Source: Penium margaritaceum (taxonomy: Eukaryota; Streptophyta; Zygnematophyceae; Desmidiales; Peniaceae). Taken from it: 64,000 nucleotides of DNA. The DNA lies in the NCBI GenBank assembly GCA_023375785.1, contig SZWC01000034.1:443243-507242 (forward strand). The letters are read 5' to 3'. The stretch's first letter is position 1. The number at the start of each line of letters is the position of its first letter. Under the pieces are notes generated by a model. The model made no database searches. It had not been told where the DNA came from and was given only the letters and a program-made list of their open reading frames with translations. Made by a program: the position numbers and the translations under genes. This document shows, piece after piece, positions 14,701 through 27,526 of this stretch.

Positions 14701-15159
14701 TGTGCGCAGTGCCTTGACAAAGTTGGCATGTGCCACTGACCATGACCATTAAATTTTCCAATTACATTAAATGGCTATGAATCATAACACGAGACAGCCA
14801 CGGTCAGAGTGTCCAATCACAGTGCACATATACTGGGCATGACATTGCAAGTATTAGCAAGGTAGAATACTGGTGGCTCGGTATGGCTATTGTGCGCAAT
14901 GCCTAGACAATTTTGGCATGTGCCACTGACCATGACCAGAAATGTATCCAAGTGACTTTTACTTCTATTGATCATAACACGAGTCAGCCACGGTCAGAGT
15001 GTCCAATCACAGTGCATATGTACTAGGCATGATCTTGCGGGTACAAACAAGGTAGAACACTGGTGGCTCGGTGTGGCTATTGTGCACAATGCCTTGAAAA
15101 CGTTAGCATGTGCCACTGACCATGACCACAAAGTTTACCAAGTGACTTTCATCTCTATG

Positions 15160-17868
15160 AATCATAACACGAGTCAGCCACAGTCAGAGTACCCAATCAC
15201 AGTTCATATGTACTAAACATAACCTTGCAGGTATAAACAAGGTAAAAAACTGGTGGCTTGGCACAGTTATTGTGCGCAATGCCTTGACCAAGTTGGCATG
15301 TGCCACTGACCATGACCACAAAGATTACCAAGTACCTTAAACGGCTATGAATCATAACACGAGTCAGCCACGGTCAGAGTGTCCAATCACAGTGCACATA
15401 TACTTGGCATGACCTTGCAGGTATAAACAAAGTAGAATACCGGTGGCTCAGTGTGGCTATTGTGCGCAATGCCTTGAAAAAGCTGGCATGTGCTACTGAC
15501 CATGACCACAAATGTATCCAAGTGACTTTTACTTCTATTGGTCACACCACGAGTCAGCCACGGTCAGAGTGTCCTATCACAGTGCAGATGTACTAGGCAT
15601 GATTTTGCAAGTGCAAACAAGGTAGAATACTGGTGGCTCGGTGTGGCTATTGTGCGCAATGCCTTGACGAAGTTGGCATGTGCCACCGACCATGACCACA
15701 AAGTTTACCAAGTGACATTAACTTCTACAAACCGTAACACGAGTCAGCCACAGTCAGAGTGCCCAATCACAGTGCACATCTAATATGCATGACCTTGCAG
15801 GTATAAACAAGTTACAAAACCGGTGGCTTGGCACGGCTATTGTGCGCAATGCCTTGACAAAGTTGGCATGTGTCACTGACCATGACCACAAAGTTTACCA
15901 AGTACCTTAAACGGCTATGAATCATAATACAAGTCAGCCACGGTCAGAGTGTCCAATCACAGTACAGATATACTGCGCATGTCCTTGCAGGTATGAACAA
16001 GGTAGAATACTGGTGGCTCGGTGTGGCTATTGTGCACAATGCTTTGGAAAAGTTGGCATGTGCCAATGACCATGACCACAAATGTATCCAAGTGGCTTTT
16101 ACTTCTATTGATGAGAACACGAGTCAGCCACTGTCAGAGTGTCCAACCACAGTGCAGATGTACTAGGCATGATCGTGCAGGTGCAAACAAGGTAGAATAC
16201 TGGTAGCTCGGTGTGGCTATTTTGCGCAATGCCTTGACAAATTTGGCATGTGCCAATGGCCATGACCACAAAGTTTACCAAATGACTTTAACTTATACGA
16301 ATCATAACACGAGTCAGCCATGGTCATGGTGCCCAATCACAGTGCACATATAATATGCATGACATTGCAGGTATAGACAAGTTGAAAAACCGGTGGCTTG
16401 GCACGGCTATTGTGCGCAATGCCTTTACAAAGCTGGCATGTGCCACTGACCATGACCACAAAGTTTACCAATTACCTTAAACGGCTATGAACCATAACAC
16501 GAGTCAGCCACAGTCTGAGTGTCCAAACATAGTGCAGATATACTGCGCATGACCTCACAGGTATGAACAAGGTAGAATAGTGGTGGTTCGGTGTGGCTAT
16601 TGTGCGGAATGCCTTGACAAAGTTGGCATGTGCCTCTGACCATGACCACAAATGTATCCAAGTGACTTTTCCTTCTATTGATCATAACACGAGTCAGCTA
16701 CGGTCAGAGTGTCCAATCACAGTGAAGATGTACTAGGCATGATCTTGCAGGTGCAATCAAGGTAGAATACTGGTGGCTCGGTGTGGCTATTGCGTGCAAT
16801 GCCTTGACAAAGTTGGCATGTGCCACTGACCATGATCACAACGTTTACCAAGTGAATTTAACTTTAACGAGTCATAACATGAGGTAGCCACAGTCAGAGT
16901 ACCCAATCACAGTACACATCTAATATGCATGACATTGCTGGTATAAATAGGGAAAAAAACCAGTGTCTTGGCACGGCTATTGTGCGCAATGCATTGACAA
17001 AGTTGGCATGTGCCACTGACCATGACCACAAAGTTTACCAAGTGACTTTAACTTGTACGAATCGTACCACGAGTCTATTGATCTCAACACGAGTCAGCCA
17101 CGGTCAGAGTGTCCAATCACAGTGCAGATGTACTAGGCATGATCTTGCAGGTTCAAAAAGGGTAGAATACTGGTGGCATGGCACGGCTATTGTGCGCAAT
17201 GTCTTATCAAAGTTGGCATGTGCCACTGACCATGACCTTAAAGTTTACCAAGTACCTTAAATGGCTATGAATCATATAACGAGTCAGCCACGGTCAGAGT
17301 GTCCAATCACAATGCAGATAAATAGGGCATGACCTTACAGGTATAAACAAGGTAAAATAATGGTGGCTCGGTGTGGCTATTGTGCGCAATGCCTTGACAA
17401 AGTTGGCATGTGCGACTGACCATGACCACAAATGTATCCAAAAGACTTTTACTTCTATTGATTATAACACGAGTCAGCCACGGTCAGAGTGTCCAATCAC
17501 AGTGCATATGTACTAGGCATGATATTGCAGGTGCAAACAAGGTAGAATACTGGTGGCTTGGTTTAACTATTGTGCGCAATGCCTTGACAAAGTTGGCATG
17601 TGGCACTGACCATGACGGTAAAGTTTACCAAGTGACTTTGACTTATACGAATCATAACATGAGTCAGCCACAGTCAGAGTACCCAATCAAAGCGCACATC
17701 TAATATGTATGACCTTGCAGGTATAAACAAGGTAAAAAACCGGTGGCTTGGCATGGCTATTGTGCGCAATGCCTTGACAAAGTTGGCATGTGCCACTGAC
17801 CATGACCACAAAGTTTACCAAGTACCTTAGACGGCTATGAATCATAACACGAGTCAGCCACGGTCAGA
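15160..17868 (+). repeat. Trimeric higher-order satellite repeat (570 bp)
   Basis: Here the three monomer subtypes follow one another in fixed order C-A-B. C-type junctions fall near 15,330, 15,900, 16,470, 17,250 and 17,820; A-type near 15,520, 16,090, 16,660 and 17,440; B-type near 15,710, 16,280, 16,850 and 17,630. The repeat unit is therefore 3 x 190 = 570 bp. One irregular join near 17,050-17,095 (a B-type end followed by CTATTGATCTCAACACGAG) looks like an unequal-exchange scar. Elsewhere in the window the same subtypes are mixed less regularly. Confidence 0.85.
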
Positions 17869-18429
17869 GCTGGTCGCGGGTTTATGTAGACTGTTGGACT
17901 CCATGGTGATGGAGCTTTCCTTGTAGGTGTGACACAATCGCATGCGTCACATTGTGCTTCTGTTCTCTCAGCTGGTTGAAGAGGTGCTGGTACTTGCGAC
18001 ATACCAGGCGGACGGTGAGTGCAGGGGTTAGTTTCCATGGGAATACTCCGATGACAAATGGCTGTGCGTGACATGCAAGGAGTAGAAGCGACAGAGGTGT
18101 CGCTAGAGGAATGCTTTTTGGGATGCCAGAAATGTGAGTAGGAGTGACAAAAGAGAAGAAAGAAAGTCGTCGTTAGGCTGGGAAGAGGAATCTATAGATG
18201 AGAAATGGTGTTAGTGGAGGACGTAGCCACAACGTCGCTCTGTAGGAGGCACTGCCACTTGCTTGTTCCTACGGTCCGGATGCAAGTGCTGAATGTGTTA
18301 GTTTGAAGTTCGTGGGCCACGAGGTGTAGAACGGGGGTCAACTCGGGACGTCACAAGGGAGACCAGCAGGGAGTCGGGTGGATGATGAACTGCGAGGTGT
18401 AGGAGGCGCCGGATGATTTTATGAGAAGT

Positions 18430-19060
18430 GTTGACTGACGGAATGAGTGCAGGGTAAAACCTCGTGCACTGAGGGTTTTTCGGCTTGGACGCAGGTCCTC
18501 GTGAAGTTGGCAATACGACCGGGCGGATCCTTGTGCCGAGCAGAGCGGAAGAGGATGACAATGGATGATGGAGTGGGCGAAGGGGCGAAACCGCATGCGC
18601 GACAGATATTTTTGGCGTGGGTGCAGGTCGTCGCGAAGTGGGCGATGCGACCGGGCAGATCCTTGTGTTGAGCGGAGAGGAAGCGGATGATGGTGGAGAA
18701 ATGATGGATGATGGAGTGGGCGCAGGGGCAAGACCACGTGCGCGATTGAAATATGGGAGTAGGATGCGGCAAGGGGAAGACAAGTGCCAACGCGCTATGA
18801 GAAATCTGCTACTGACGTGGGTACAGGCTATTACGGAAACGGGCAGCCTGCAGCAACAGATGCTGATGATTACTGATGATGGAGGCTGACGATGTTGGCT
18901 GAGTGGGCGCAAGGACGAACCACGTGCGCTGAAGGAAGTTTTGGCGTGGCCTCAAGTTGTCGCAGAAAAGGCGATGCGACCGGGCGGATCCTTCTGCCGA
19001 GCTGGAAGCAATTGCGGAAGCGGAGGAAACGATTGATTGATGAGTGGGCGCGAGGGCAAC
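18430..19060 (-). repeat. Repeated GC-rich leader modules, copy 1
   Basis: A module containing CCGGGCGGATCCTTGTGCC and GTGGGCGCAGGGGCGAAACC recurs several times (around 18,520, 18,650 and 18,975). The same modules occur in the leaders at 29,265-30,655 and 37,890-38,490. They lie between the primer-binding site and gag, so this is transcribed leader. All minus-strand frames stay open for long stretches because the strand is poor in TA. I treat those frames as composition, not genes. Confidence 0.75.
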
Positions 19061-19361
19061 ACCACGTGCGCGACGGAAGGATGCTGATGGAGATGATTGA
19101 TGTAAGAGGCGGCGCGGAGGATGCTGATGATGGAGAGATGGCGATGAGGAAGGAACGGGCGGCTGATGAGACTGAGGAAACTGGACCGAGGAGGAGGAGG
19201 AGGGACTGATGGCAGCAGATAAGGATGACGCGAGGAGTGAGGACAGACGACTAATGATGATGCTGAAGAGGAGAGGTAGGGAGCGATGCAGGCAGAGGGA
19301 GGTGAGATGAGAGGCGACGCCGCAGGGAGGAAGAGCGACACAACTACTTCTTCTGCGTTCA

Positions 19362-19580
19362 GGAGAGTGACGGCTTGTTCCCTAGTTGGCTCGGAAATAG
19401 GAGCAGGAAGACTGGTGGTGTCCGATATCCTGTCAGCTAGAAGAGGCTGGTTGCGACAGAGACAATCAGGCAGCGGACAGGACCACTGAGCCGCTGATGT
19501 CAGGAGAGTGACGGCTTGTTCCCCAGTTGGCTCGGAAGTGGGAGCAGGAAGACTGGTGGTGTCCGATATCCTGACGGCGG
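19362..19580. repeat. 138-bp direct repeat within the leader
   Basis: GTGACGGCTTGTTCCC and its context (AGTTGGCTCGGAA, GTGTCCGATATCCTG) occur at about 19,365 and again at about 19,506. Copy 2 has the equivalent pair at about 30,885 and 31,024, so the duplication predates the separation of the copies. Confidence 0.8.
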
Positions 19581-20061
19581 TAGTTTTGGCTGCAGCTGTT
19601 GACGAGGCAAGAAGGCAGTGCGAGAAGGCAGCTCAAGGTGATGGACGCGGGCGGGCTGAGGATGACGGTGAAGCAATGGCAGATGAGGCTGATCAGGCAG
19701 GATGAAAGAGGAGGAGATGCTAGCGAAGGCAGATGTTATGATGGGCAGCAGATGGCAAACAGCAGGAAGCTTCTTGGTAGTTGACGGCAGACGGTGGCTC
19801 GAGAGTTGCTTGCTGCTGATGTGGGCGACAAGTTACCGGTAATTGGCCACGGGCGCGGAAATGGGCGCAGGGCTTCCTTGGGATGTCAAGGTGTTTCTTC
19901 AGTGCGGAGAACTTGTCAGGCACAGCTGCTGATGTCAGCTGCTGGCGATGCGGCGAGGCACGGGACGACGGTAGCGGCGGCAGAAGATTATAGGAGGAAG
20001 CGATGGAGGGAAGACGGTGGCAGAGCGATGACGTAGTCACGGGGTACCAGATGATGTTGCC

Positions 20062-20077
20062 TGATGCTCTGATACCA
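20062..20077 (-). other. Primer-binding site (initiator Met tRNA), copy 1
   Basis: Directly next to the LTR, the minus strand reads TGGTATCAGAGCATCA. TGGTATCAGAGC is the standard plant copia primer-binding site, complementary to the 3' end of initiator methionine tRNA. It fixes the element's orientation. Confidence 0.93.
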
Positions 20078-20714
20078 TGTCAGAAGAATGCAGACGCAAG
20101 AACAGCAGCAGCTGAAGTAGGAAGGAGCGTCAGGACATGCAAGCATATGTCGGCAGAGTGACGTAGGCGAGAGCGGTCCAAGGAGTTAGTTGCAGAAGCT
20201 GATAGAGGCTCAGACGCGAGATAGCTGGGGACAACAGGTTGATGTGAGAGAGAGTGATGGCGAGATGAGTGATGGTTGGCGGAGTAAGAGAGCTGAGCGA
20301 AGGAGCGAGAGTGACGGAGCGAAGGGTTGAGAGGGGCTTGCAAGGACAGGAAATGCGAGGAGCGAGTAGAGAGAAGACACGGTGGTGAAGCCGCAGAACC
20401 AAAGAGGAACAGGATGAGCAGAGCTATTCTGGTTAAACTAGAGGGAATGAACATCCTCCGTATATATAACAAAGGACAGTACAAAAGAACCAACAGCTTC
20501 TTGTGCGCTAGCCGGACGCGCTTGCGTGGTGACCACTTATTAGGGGATCACTCAGTCCGATAGCCGTTTGCCAGCTAAGGCGTTGACAACGGTTACTGCA
20601 TTGACAACGGCTAGTGTGTTGACCGAGGTGGTTCAAGCCAGAGCTGAACCATTCTTGAGAATTCCTTTTCCAGCTGGTGGGAGTCCTGTCAGGTTTACGG
20701 GAATAATTCTGACA
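20078..20714 (-). repeat. LTR-1, 5' LTR of copia copy 1
   Basis: The LTR is bounded by TGTCAGAA at 20,078 and TTCTGACA at 20,707-20,714, an 8-bp inverted pair with the usual TG...CA ends. The primer-binding site directly follows it in the minus-strand sense. It is 637 bp long and belongs to the same subfamily as the LTRs at 27,737 and 36,236, sharing GAACAGCAGCAG near that end. The right edge abuts satellite (AGTGGAACATGCC). Confidence 0.9.
20460..20470 (-). promoter_or_regulatory. Probable TATA box of LTR-1
   Basis: On the minus strand the sequence reads GTTATATATACGG, an AT-rich TATA-like element inside the LTR about 240 bp from the LTR start. Position and sequence suit the LTR promoter; transcription is not shown. 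Confidence 0.5.
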
Positions 20715-23700
20715 AGTGGAACATGCCAACTTTGTCAAGGCATTGCGCACAATAGCCACACCGAGCCACCAGTATTCTACCTTATTCATACCTGCAAGGT
20801 CATGCCCAGTATCTCTGCCCTGTGATTTGACACTCTGACCGTGGCTGACTCGTGTTATGGTTCATAGCCGTTTAAGGTACTTGGTAAACGTTCTGGTCAT
20901 GGTCAGTGGCACATGCCAACATTGTTAAGGCATTGCGCACAATAGCCGTGCCAAGCCACCGGTTTACCTTGTTTATACCTGCAAGGTCATGCATATTAGA
21001 TGTGTACTGTGATTGGGTACTCTGACCGTGGCTGACTCGTGCTACGATTCGTATAAGTTAAAGTCGCTTGGTAAACTTTGTGGTCATGGTCAGTGGCACA
21101 TGCCAACTTTGTCAATGCATTGTGCACAATAACCACACCAAGCCACCAGTATTCTACCTTGTTTTCACGTGCAAGATAATGCCTAGAACATCTGCACTGT
21201 GATTGGACACTCTGACCGTGGCTCACTCGTGTTATGATCAATAGAAGTAAAAGTCACTTGGATACATTCGTGGTCATGGTCAGTGGCACATGCCAACTTT
21301 GTCAAGGCATTGCGCACGGTAGTCGTGCCAAGCCACCAGTATTATACATTGTTTGTACCTGCAAGGTCATGCCTAGTACATCTGCACTATGATTAGACAC
21401 TCTGACCGTGGCTGACTCGTGTTATGATCAATAGAAGTACAAGTCAGTTGGGTACATTTGTGGTCATGATCAGTGGCATATGCCAACCTTGTCAAGGCAT
21501 TCCGCACAATAGCCACACCGAGCCACCCGTATTCTACCTTATTTTAACCTGCAAGATCATGCCTTGTACATCTGCATTGTGATTGGACACTCTGACCGTG
21601 GCTGACTCGTGTTACGATCAATAGTAGTAAAAGTCACTTGGATGCATTTGTGGTCATGGTCAGTGGCACATGCCACCTTTGTCAAGGCATTGCGCACAAT
21701 AGCGACACCGAGCCACCAGTATTGTACCTTGTTTGTACCTGCAAGGTCATTATCAGTATATTACACTGTGATTGGACACTCTGACCATGGCTGACTTGTG
21801 TTATGATTCGTAGAAGTTAAAGTCACTTGGTAAACTTTGTGGTCATGGTCAGTGGCATATGCCAAAATTGTCAAGGCATTACGCTCAATAGCCGCACTGA
21901 GCCACCAGTATTATACCGTGATTGCACCTATAAGGTCATGCCTATTACATCTGAACTGTGATTGGACACTCTGACCGTGGCTGACTGATGTTATGATCAA
22001 TAGAAGTAAAAGTCACTTTGTAAACTTTGTGTTCATGGTCAGTGGCACATGCCAACTTTGTCTAGGCATTGCGCACAATAGCCACACCGAGCCACCATTA
22101 TTCTACCTTGTCTGCACCTGCAAGGCCATGCTTAGTATATCTGCACTGTGATTGGACACTCTGACCGTGGCTAACTCGTGTTATGATTCATAGAAGTTAA
22201 AATCACTTGGTAAACTTCGTGGTCATGGTCAGTGGCACATGCCAACTTTGTGAAGGCATTGCGCACAATAGCCACACCAAGACACCTCTATTATACCTTG
22301 TTTGCACCTGGACGATCATGCCTAGTACATCTCCACTGTCATTGGACACTTTGACCGTGGCTGACTCGTGTTATGATCAATAGAAGCAAAGTTCACTTGG
22401 ATACATTTGTTGTCATGGTCAGTGGAACATGCCAACTTTGTCAAGGCATTGCGCACAACACCCACACCGAGCCACTAGTATTCTACCTTGTTTGCACCTG
22501 CAAGGTCATGCCCAGTATATCTGCACTGTGCTTGGACACTATGACCATGGCTGACTTGTGTTATGATTCATAGCCGTTAAGGTACTTGGTAAACTTTGTA
22601 GTCATGGTCAGTGGCACATGCAAACTTTGTCAAGGCATTGCACACAATAGCCACGTGGAGCCACCAGTATTCTACCTTGTTTGTACCTGCAAGGTCATGC
22701 CCAGTATATCTGCACTGTGATTGGATACTCTGACCGTGGCTGACTCGTGTTATGATTTCTAGAAGTCAAAATCACTTGGTAAACTTTGTGGTCATGATCA
22801 GTGGCACATGCAACTTTGTCAAGGAATTACGCACAATAGCCGCACCGAGTCACCCGTATTCTGTCGTTTTTGTACCTGCAAGGTCATGCCTAGTACATCT
22901 GCACTTTGACCGTGCCTGACTCGTGTTATGATCAATAGAAGTAAAAGTCACTTGGATACATTTGTAGTCATGGTCAGTGACACATGCCAACTTTGGCAAG
23001 GCATTGTGCATAATAGCCACATCGAGCCACCTGTATTCTACCTTGTTTGTACCTGCAAGGTCATGCCCGGTATCTTTGCACTGTGACTGGACACTCTGAG
23101 CATTGCTGACTCGTGTTATGATTCGTAGAAGTTAAAGTCACTTGGTAAACTTTTTAGTCATGGTCAATAGCACATGCCAACTTTGTCAAGGCATTACGCA
23201 CAATAGCCGCACCGAGCCACCAGTATTATAATCTGTTTGCACCTACAAGTTCATGTCGAGTACGTGTGCACTGTGATTGGACACTCTGACCATGGCTGAC
23301 TCGTGTTATGATCAAAAGAAGTAAAAGTCACTTGGTAAACTTTGTGTTCATGGTCAGTGGCACATGCCAACTTTGTCAAGGCATTGCGCACAATAGCCAC
23401 ACCAAGCCACCAGTATTTTACCTTGTTTGTACCTGCAAGGCCATGCCCAGTATATCTTCACTGTGATTGGACACTCTGCCCGTGGCTGACTTGTGTTATG
23501 ATTTGTAGAAGTAAAATTCACTTGGTAAACTTTTTGGTCATGGTCAGTGGCACATGCCAACTTTGTCAAGGCATTGCGCACAATAGTCACACCGAGCCAC
23601 CTGTATTGTACCTTGTTTGCACGTGCAAGATCATGCCTAGTAAATTCGCACTATGATTGGACACTCAGACCGTGGCTAACTCGTGTTATGATCAATAAAG

Positions 23701-26700
23701 TAAGAGTCACTTGGATACATTTGTGGTCATGGTCATTGGCACATGCCAACTTTGTCAAGGCATTGCGCACAATACCCACACCGAGCCACCAGTATTCTCC
23801 CTTGTTTGTACCTGCAAGGTCATGCTTAGTATATCTGACCTATGATTGGACACTCTGACCGTGGCTGACTCGTGTTATGATTCATAGCCGTTTAAGGTAC
23901 TTGGTAAACTTTAAGGTCATGGTCAGTGGCACATGCCAACTTTGTTAAGGCATTGCGCACAATAGTCGTGCCAAGACACCGGTTATTTACCCAGTTTATA
24001 CCTGCAAGGTCATGCATATTAGATGTACGTTGTGATTGGGCACTCTGACCGTGGCTGACTCGTGTTACGATTCGTATAAGTTAAAGTCACTTGGTAAACG
24101 TTGTGGTCATGGTCAGTGGCACATGCCACCTTTTTCAAGGCATTGCGCACAATAGCCACACGGAGCCACCAGTATTATACCTTGTTTACACCTGCAAGAT
24201 CATGCCTAGTACATCTGCCTTGTGATTCGACACTCTGACCGTGGCTGACTCGTGGTATGATAAATATATGTAAAAGTCACGTGGATATATTTGTGGTCAT
24301 GGTCTGTGGCACATGCCAACTTTGTCAAGGCATTGTGCACAATAGCCACACCAAGCCACCAGTATTCTACCTTCTTTGCACCTGCAAGATCATGCCCAGT
24401 ATATCTGCACTGTGATTGGACACTCTGACCATGGTTGATACGTGTTTTGATTCATAGCCGTATAAGGGACTTGGTAAACTTTGTGGTCATGGTTAGTGGC
24501 ACATGCCAACTTTGTCAAGGCATTGCGCACAATAGCTACGCGGAGCCACCAGTATTGTACCTCGTTTGCACCTGCAAGATCATGCCTAGTACATCTGCAC
24601 TGTGATTGGACACTCAGACCGTGGCTCACTCGTGTTATGCTCAATAGATGTAAATGTCACTTGGATACATTTGTGGTCATGGTCAGTGGCACATGCCAAC
24701 TTTGTCAAAGCATTGCGCACAATAGCCACACCGAGCCACCAGTATTCTACCTTGTTTGTACCTGCAAGGTCATGCCCAGTATATATGCACTGTGATTGGA
24801 CACTCTGACCGTGGCTGACTCGTATTATGATCTATATTATTATAAGTCACTTCGATACATTTGTGGTCATGGTTAGTGGCACATGCCAACTTTGTCAAGG
24901 CATTGTGCACAATAGCCACACCGAGCTACCAGTATTCTACCTTGTGTCTACCTGCAAGGTGATGCTTAGTACATCTGCATTTGGACTGGGCACTCTGACC
25001 GTGGCTGACTCGTGTTATGATTCAGAGAAGTTAAAGTCCCTTGGTAAACTTTGTTGTCATGGTCAGTGGCACATGCCAACTTTGTCAAGGCATTCCGCAC
25101 AATAGCCGTGCCAAGCCACCAGTATTGTACCTTGTTTGCACCAGCCAGATCATGCCTAGTACATTTGCACTGTGACTGGACACTCTGACTGTGGCTGACT
25201 CGTGTTATGATCAATATAAGTAAAAGTCACTTGGATACATTTGTGGTCATGGTCAGTGGCACATGCCAACTTTGTCAAGGCATTGCGTATAACAGCCACA
25301 CCGAGCCACCAGTATTCTACCTTCTTTGCACCTGCAAGATCATGCCTAGTACATCTTCACTGTGATTGGACACTCTGACCGTGGCTGATTCGTGTTATGA
25401 TAAATAGAAGTAAAAGTCACTTGGATACATTTGTGGTCATGGTCAGTGGCACATGCCAATTTTGTCAAGGCATTGCGCACAACAGCCACACCGAGCCACC
25501 AGTATTCTACCTTGTTTGTACCTGCAAGGTCATGCCCATAATATCTGCACTGTGATTGGACACTCTGACCGTGGCTGACTCGTGTTATGATTCATAGCCG
25601 TTTAAGGTACTTGGAAAATTTTGTGGACATCGTCAGTTGCACATGCCAACTTTGTCAAAGCATTGCGCACAATAGCCACACCGAGCCATCAGAATTCTAC
25701 GTTGTTTGTTCCTGCAAGGTCATGCCCAGTATATCTGCACTATGATGGGCACTCTGACGATGGCTGACTCATGTTACGATTCGTAGAAGTTAAAGTCACT
25801 TGGTAAACTTTGTGGTCATGGTCAGTGGCACATGCTAGCTTTGTCAAGGCAGTGTGCACAATAGCCACATCGAGCCACCAGTATTCTACCTTGTTTGTAC
25901 CTGCAAGGTCATGCCCAGTACATCTGCACTGTGATTGGACACTCTGACCGTGGCTGACTCGTGTCATGATTCATGGCTGTTTAAGGTACTTGGTAAACTT
26001 TGTGGTCATGATCAGTGGCACATGCAACTTTGTCAAGGCATTGCGCACAATAGCCGTGCCAAGACACGGGTTTTTTACCGTGTTTATACCTGCAAGGTCA
26101 TGCATATTAGATGTACGCTATGATTGGATACTCTGACCGTGGCTGACTCGTGTTACGATTCGTATAAGTTAAAGTCACTTGGTAAACTTTGTGGTCATGG
26201 TCAGTGGCACATGTCACCTTTGTCAAGGCATTGCGTACAATAGCCATACTGAGCCACCAGAATTGTACCTTGTTTGCACCTACAAGATCATGCTTAGTAC
26301 ATCTGCACTGTGATTTGACACTCTGACCATGGCTGACTTGTGTTATGATCAATAGAAGTAGAAGTCACTTGGATACATTTGTGGTCATGATCAGTGGCAC
26401 ATACCAACTTTGTCAAGGCATTGCGTACAATAGCCACAGCGAGCCACCAGTATTGTACCTTGTTTGTACCTGTAAGGTCATGCCAAGTATATCTGCACTG
26501 TGATTGGATTCTCTCGCCGTGGCTGACTTCTGTTATGATTTGTAGAAGTTAAAGTCACTTGGTAAACTTTGTGGTCATGGTCAGTGACACATGTCACATT
26601 TTTCAAGGCATTGCACACAAAAGCCACACCGAGCCACCAGTACTCTACCGTGTTTGAACCTGCAAGATCATGCCTAGTACATGTGCACTGTGATTGAACA

Positions 26701-26846
26701 CTCTGTCCGTGGTTGACTCGTGTTGTGATCAATAGAAGTGAAAGTCACTTGGTAAACTTTGTGGTCATGGTCAGTGGCACATGCCAACTTTATCAAGGCA
26801 CTACGCACAATGGCCACACCAAGCCACCAGTATTCTACCTTGTTTG
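20715..26846 (-). repeat. 190-bp satellite array, reverse orientation, segment 2
   Basis: Same satellite as 160-17,868 but inverted: the core now reads GTGGTCATGGTCAGTGGCAC and TGCCAACTTTGTCAAGGCAT. By length there are about 32 monomers. All three subtypes are present, recognised by (T)CAATAGAAGTAAAAGTCAC (A), TTCGTAGAAGTTAAAGTCAC (B) and TTCATAGCCGTTTAAGGTAC (C). Confidence 0.96.
26842..26846. repeat. Left target-site duplication GTTTG of copy 2
   Basis: GTTTG in the satellite directly before LTR-A; the identical pentamer follows LTR-C at 32,239-32,243. One copy is the normal satellite sequence (CCTTGTTTGTACC). Confidence 0.9.
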
Positions 26847-27511
26847 TGTCAGAATAATGCAATGAGCGGGAATGGTAGAAGCAGAAGCAAGCTGAAGCAG
26901 TGAAGGAGGCTGAAGTGACGTAGTGGAGTGATGCAAGCAGAGCGGTGAGCGCGGGTCCAAGGAGTTAGTCGCAGAGTCGCGAAAGGACACGAGCCTTTGG
27001 AGTTCCAAGGTAGACAGAGCGTGGATGAGAAAACTTGAGAGAAAGGAGAGGAAGGCGTCGGAAGAGAAAGGTTGAGGGTGGCGAAGCGAAGGGCCGTGAG
27101 GAGATAGAGGTGGGCGAAGGCAATGGAAGCGAGAGACGAGCAGAGAGAGAACACGGCGGCGAAGCTGCGGAACCAACGGGAACAGGATGAATAGAACTGT
27201 TCTGGTTAAGCTAGGAGGGAATGAACATCCTCCTTATAAGGAACATACTAAGACAAAAAAGGAAAGCAACGGCTTCTTGTGCACTAGCCGGACGTGCATG
27301 CGGTCGGGCCGCTTATTAGGGGATTACTGGGTATCGTGCCGTTGGTCAGTTCTCACCGTCAACGGTTCGTGTATCATGGGACCGAGGTGGTTCATACTGA
27401 GGCTTGAACTGTTATTGAGAGTGCTTGGCATTTCAGAGAGAGGAGGAGCCAGAAAACTCCTGGAGCTGAACCCGTTGGGTGTCCTGCCTTGACAGAAACA
27501 TCATTCTGACA
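26847..27511 (-). repeat. LTR-A, 3' LTR of copia copy 2
   Basis: 665 bp, from TGTCAGAATAATG to CATTCTGACA. Pairs with LTR-C in length, sequence and target duplication. Belongs to a subfamily that carries ATGAGCGGGAATGG near the left border, unlike LTR-1, LTR-B and LTR-D. Confidence 0.93.
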
Positions 27512-27522
27512 CCCCCCTTGAA
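27512..27522 (-). other. Polypurine tract next to LTR-A
   Basis: The minus strand reads TTCAAGGGGGG immediately before the 3' LTR, the position of the plus-strand-synthesis primer in LTR elements. Confidence 0.85.
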
Positions 27523-27526
27523 TCTG

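Larger units (their letters stand above)
160..17868 (+). repeat. 190-bp satellite array, forward orientation
   Basis: Head-to-tail repeats with a 190-bp period. The anchor GTCAGCCACG recurs at 2511, 2701, 3081, 3271, 3461, 3651 and 3841, always a multiple of 190 apart. By length there are roughly 91 monomers. Each has a conserved core (ATGCCTTGACAAAGTTGGCA, then TGTGCCACTGACCATGACCA) and a variable third that defines three subtypes: A (TGTATCCAAGTGACTTTTAC), B (GTTTACCAAGTGACTTTAAC) and C (GTTTACCAAGTACCTTAAAC). Subtype order is irregular in the first 15 kb and regular near the right end. Shortened monomers occur near 7,487, 8,370, 10,450 and 11,562. A period of 190 is not divisible by 3, so no long reading frame can persist; the many frames of about 80 codons are not genes. 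Confidence 0.97.
17869..20714 (-). mobile_element. Truncated copia element, copy 1 (minus strand)
   Basis: Minus-strand Ty1/copia-type element. Reading leftward: a 637-bp 5' LTR, an initiator-Met primer-binding site, a GC-rich leader, and about 0.4 kb more before it stops at satellite at 17,869. There is no polypurine tract or 3' LTR, so the 3' part is missing. The leader and LTR match the other two minus-strand copies (26,847-32,238 and 36,236-38,711). The satellite on its left is forward and on its right is reverse, so this element sits on the orientation switch. The left part (17,882 to about 18,145, minus) contains an open frame ending in TAA with protein-like composition but no ATG and no family match that I recognise; it could be the start of a gag-type gene. 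Confidence 0.85.

Noticed and set aside
160-17868. Dozens of 60-110-codon frames reading SHGQSVQSQC, NALTKLACATDHDH and similar
   Set aside because: They recur with every monomer on both strands. The 190-bp period changes frame each unit, and variants include stops freely. They are by-products of the satellite.
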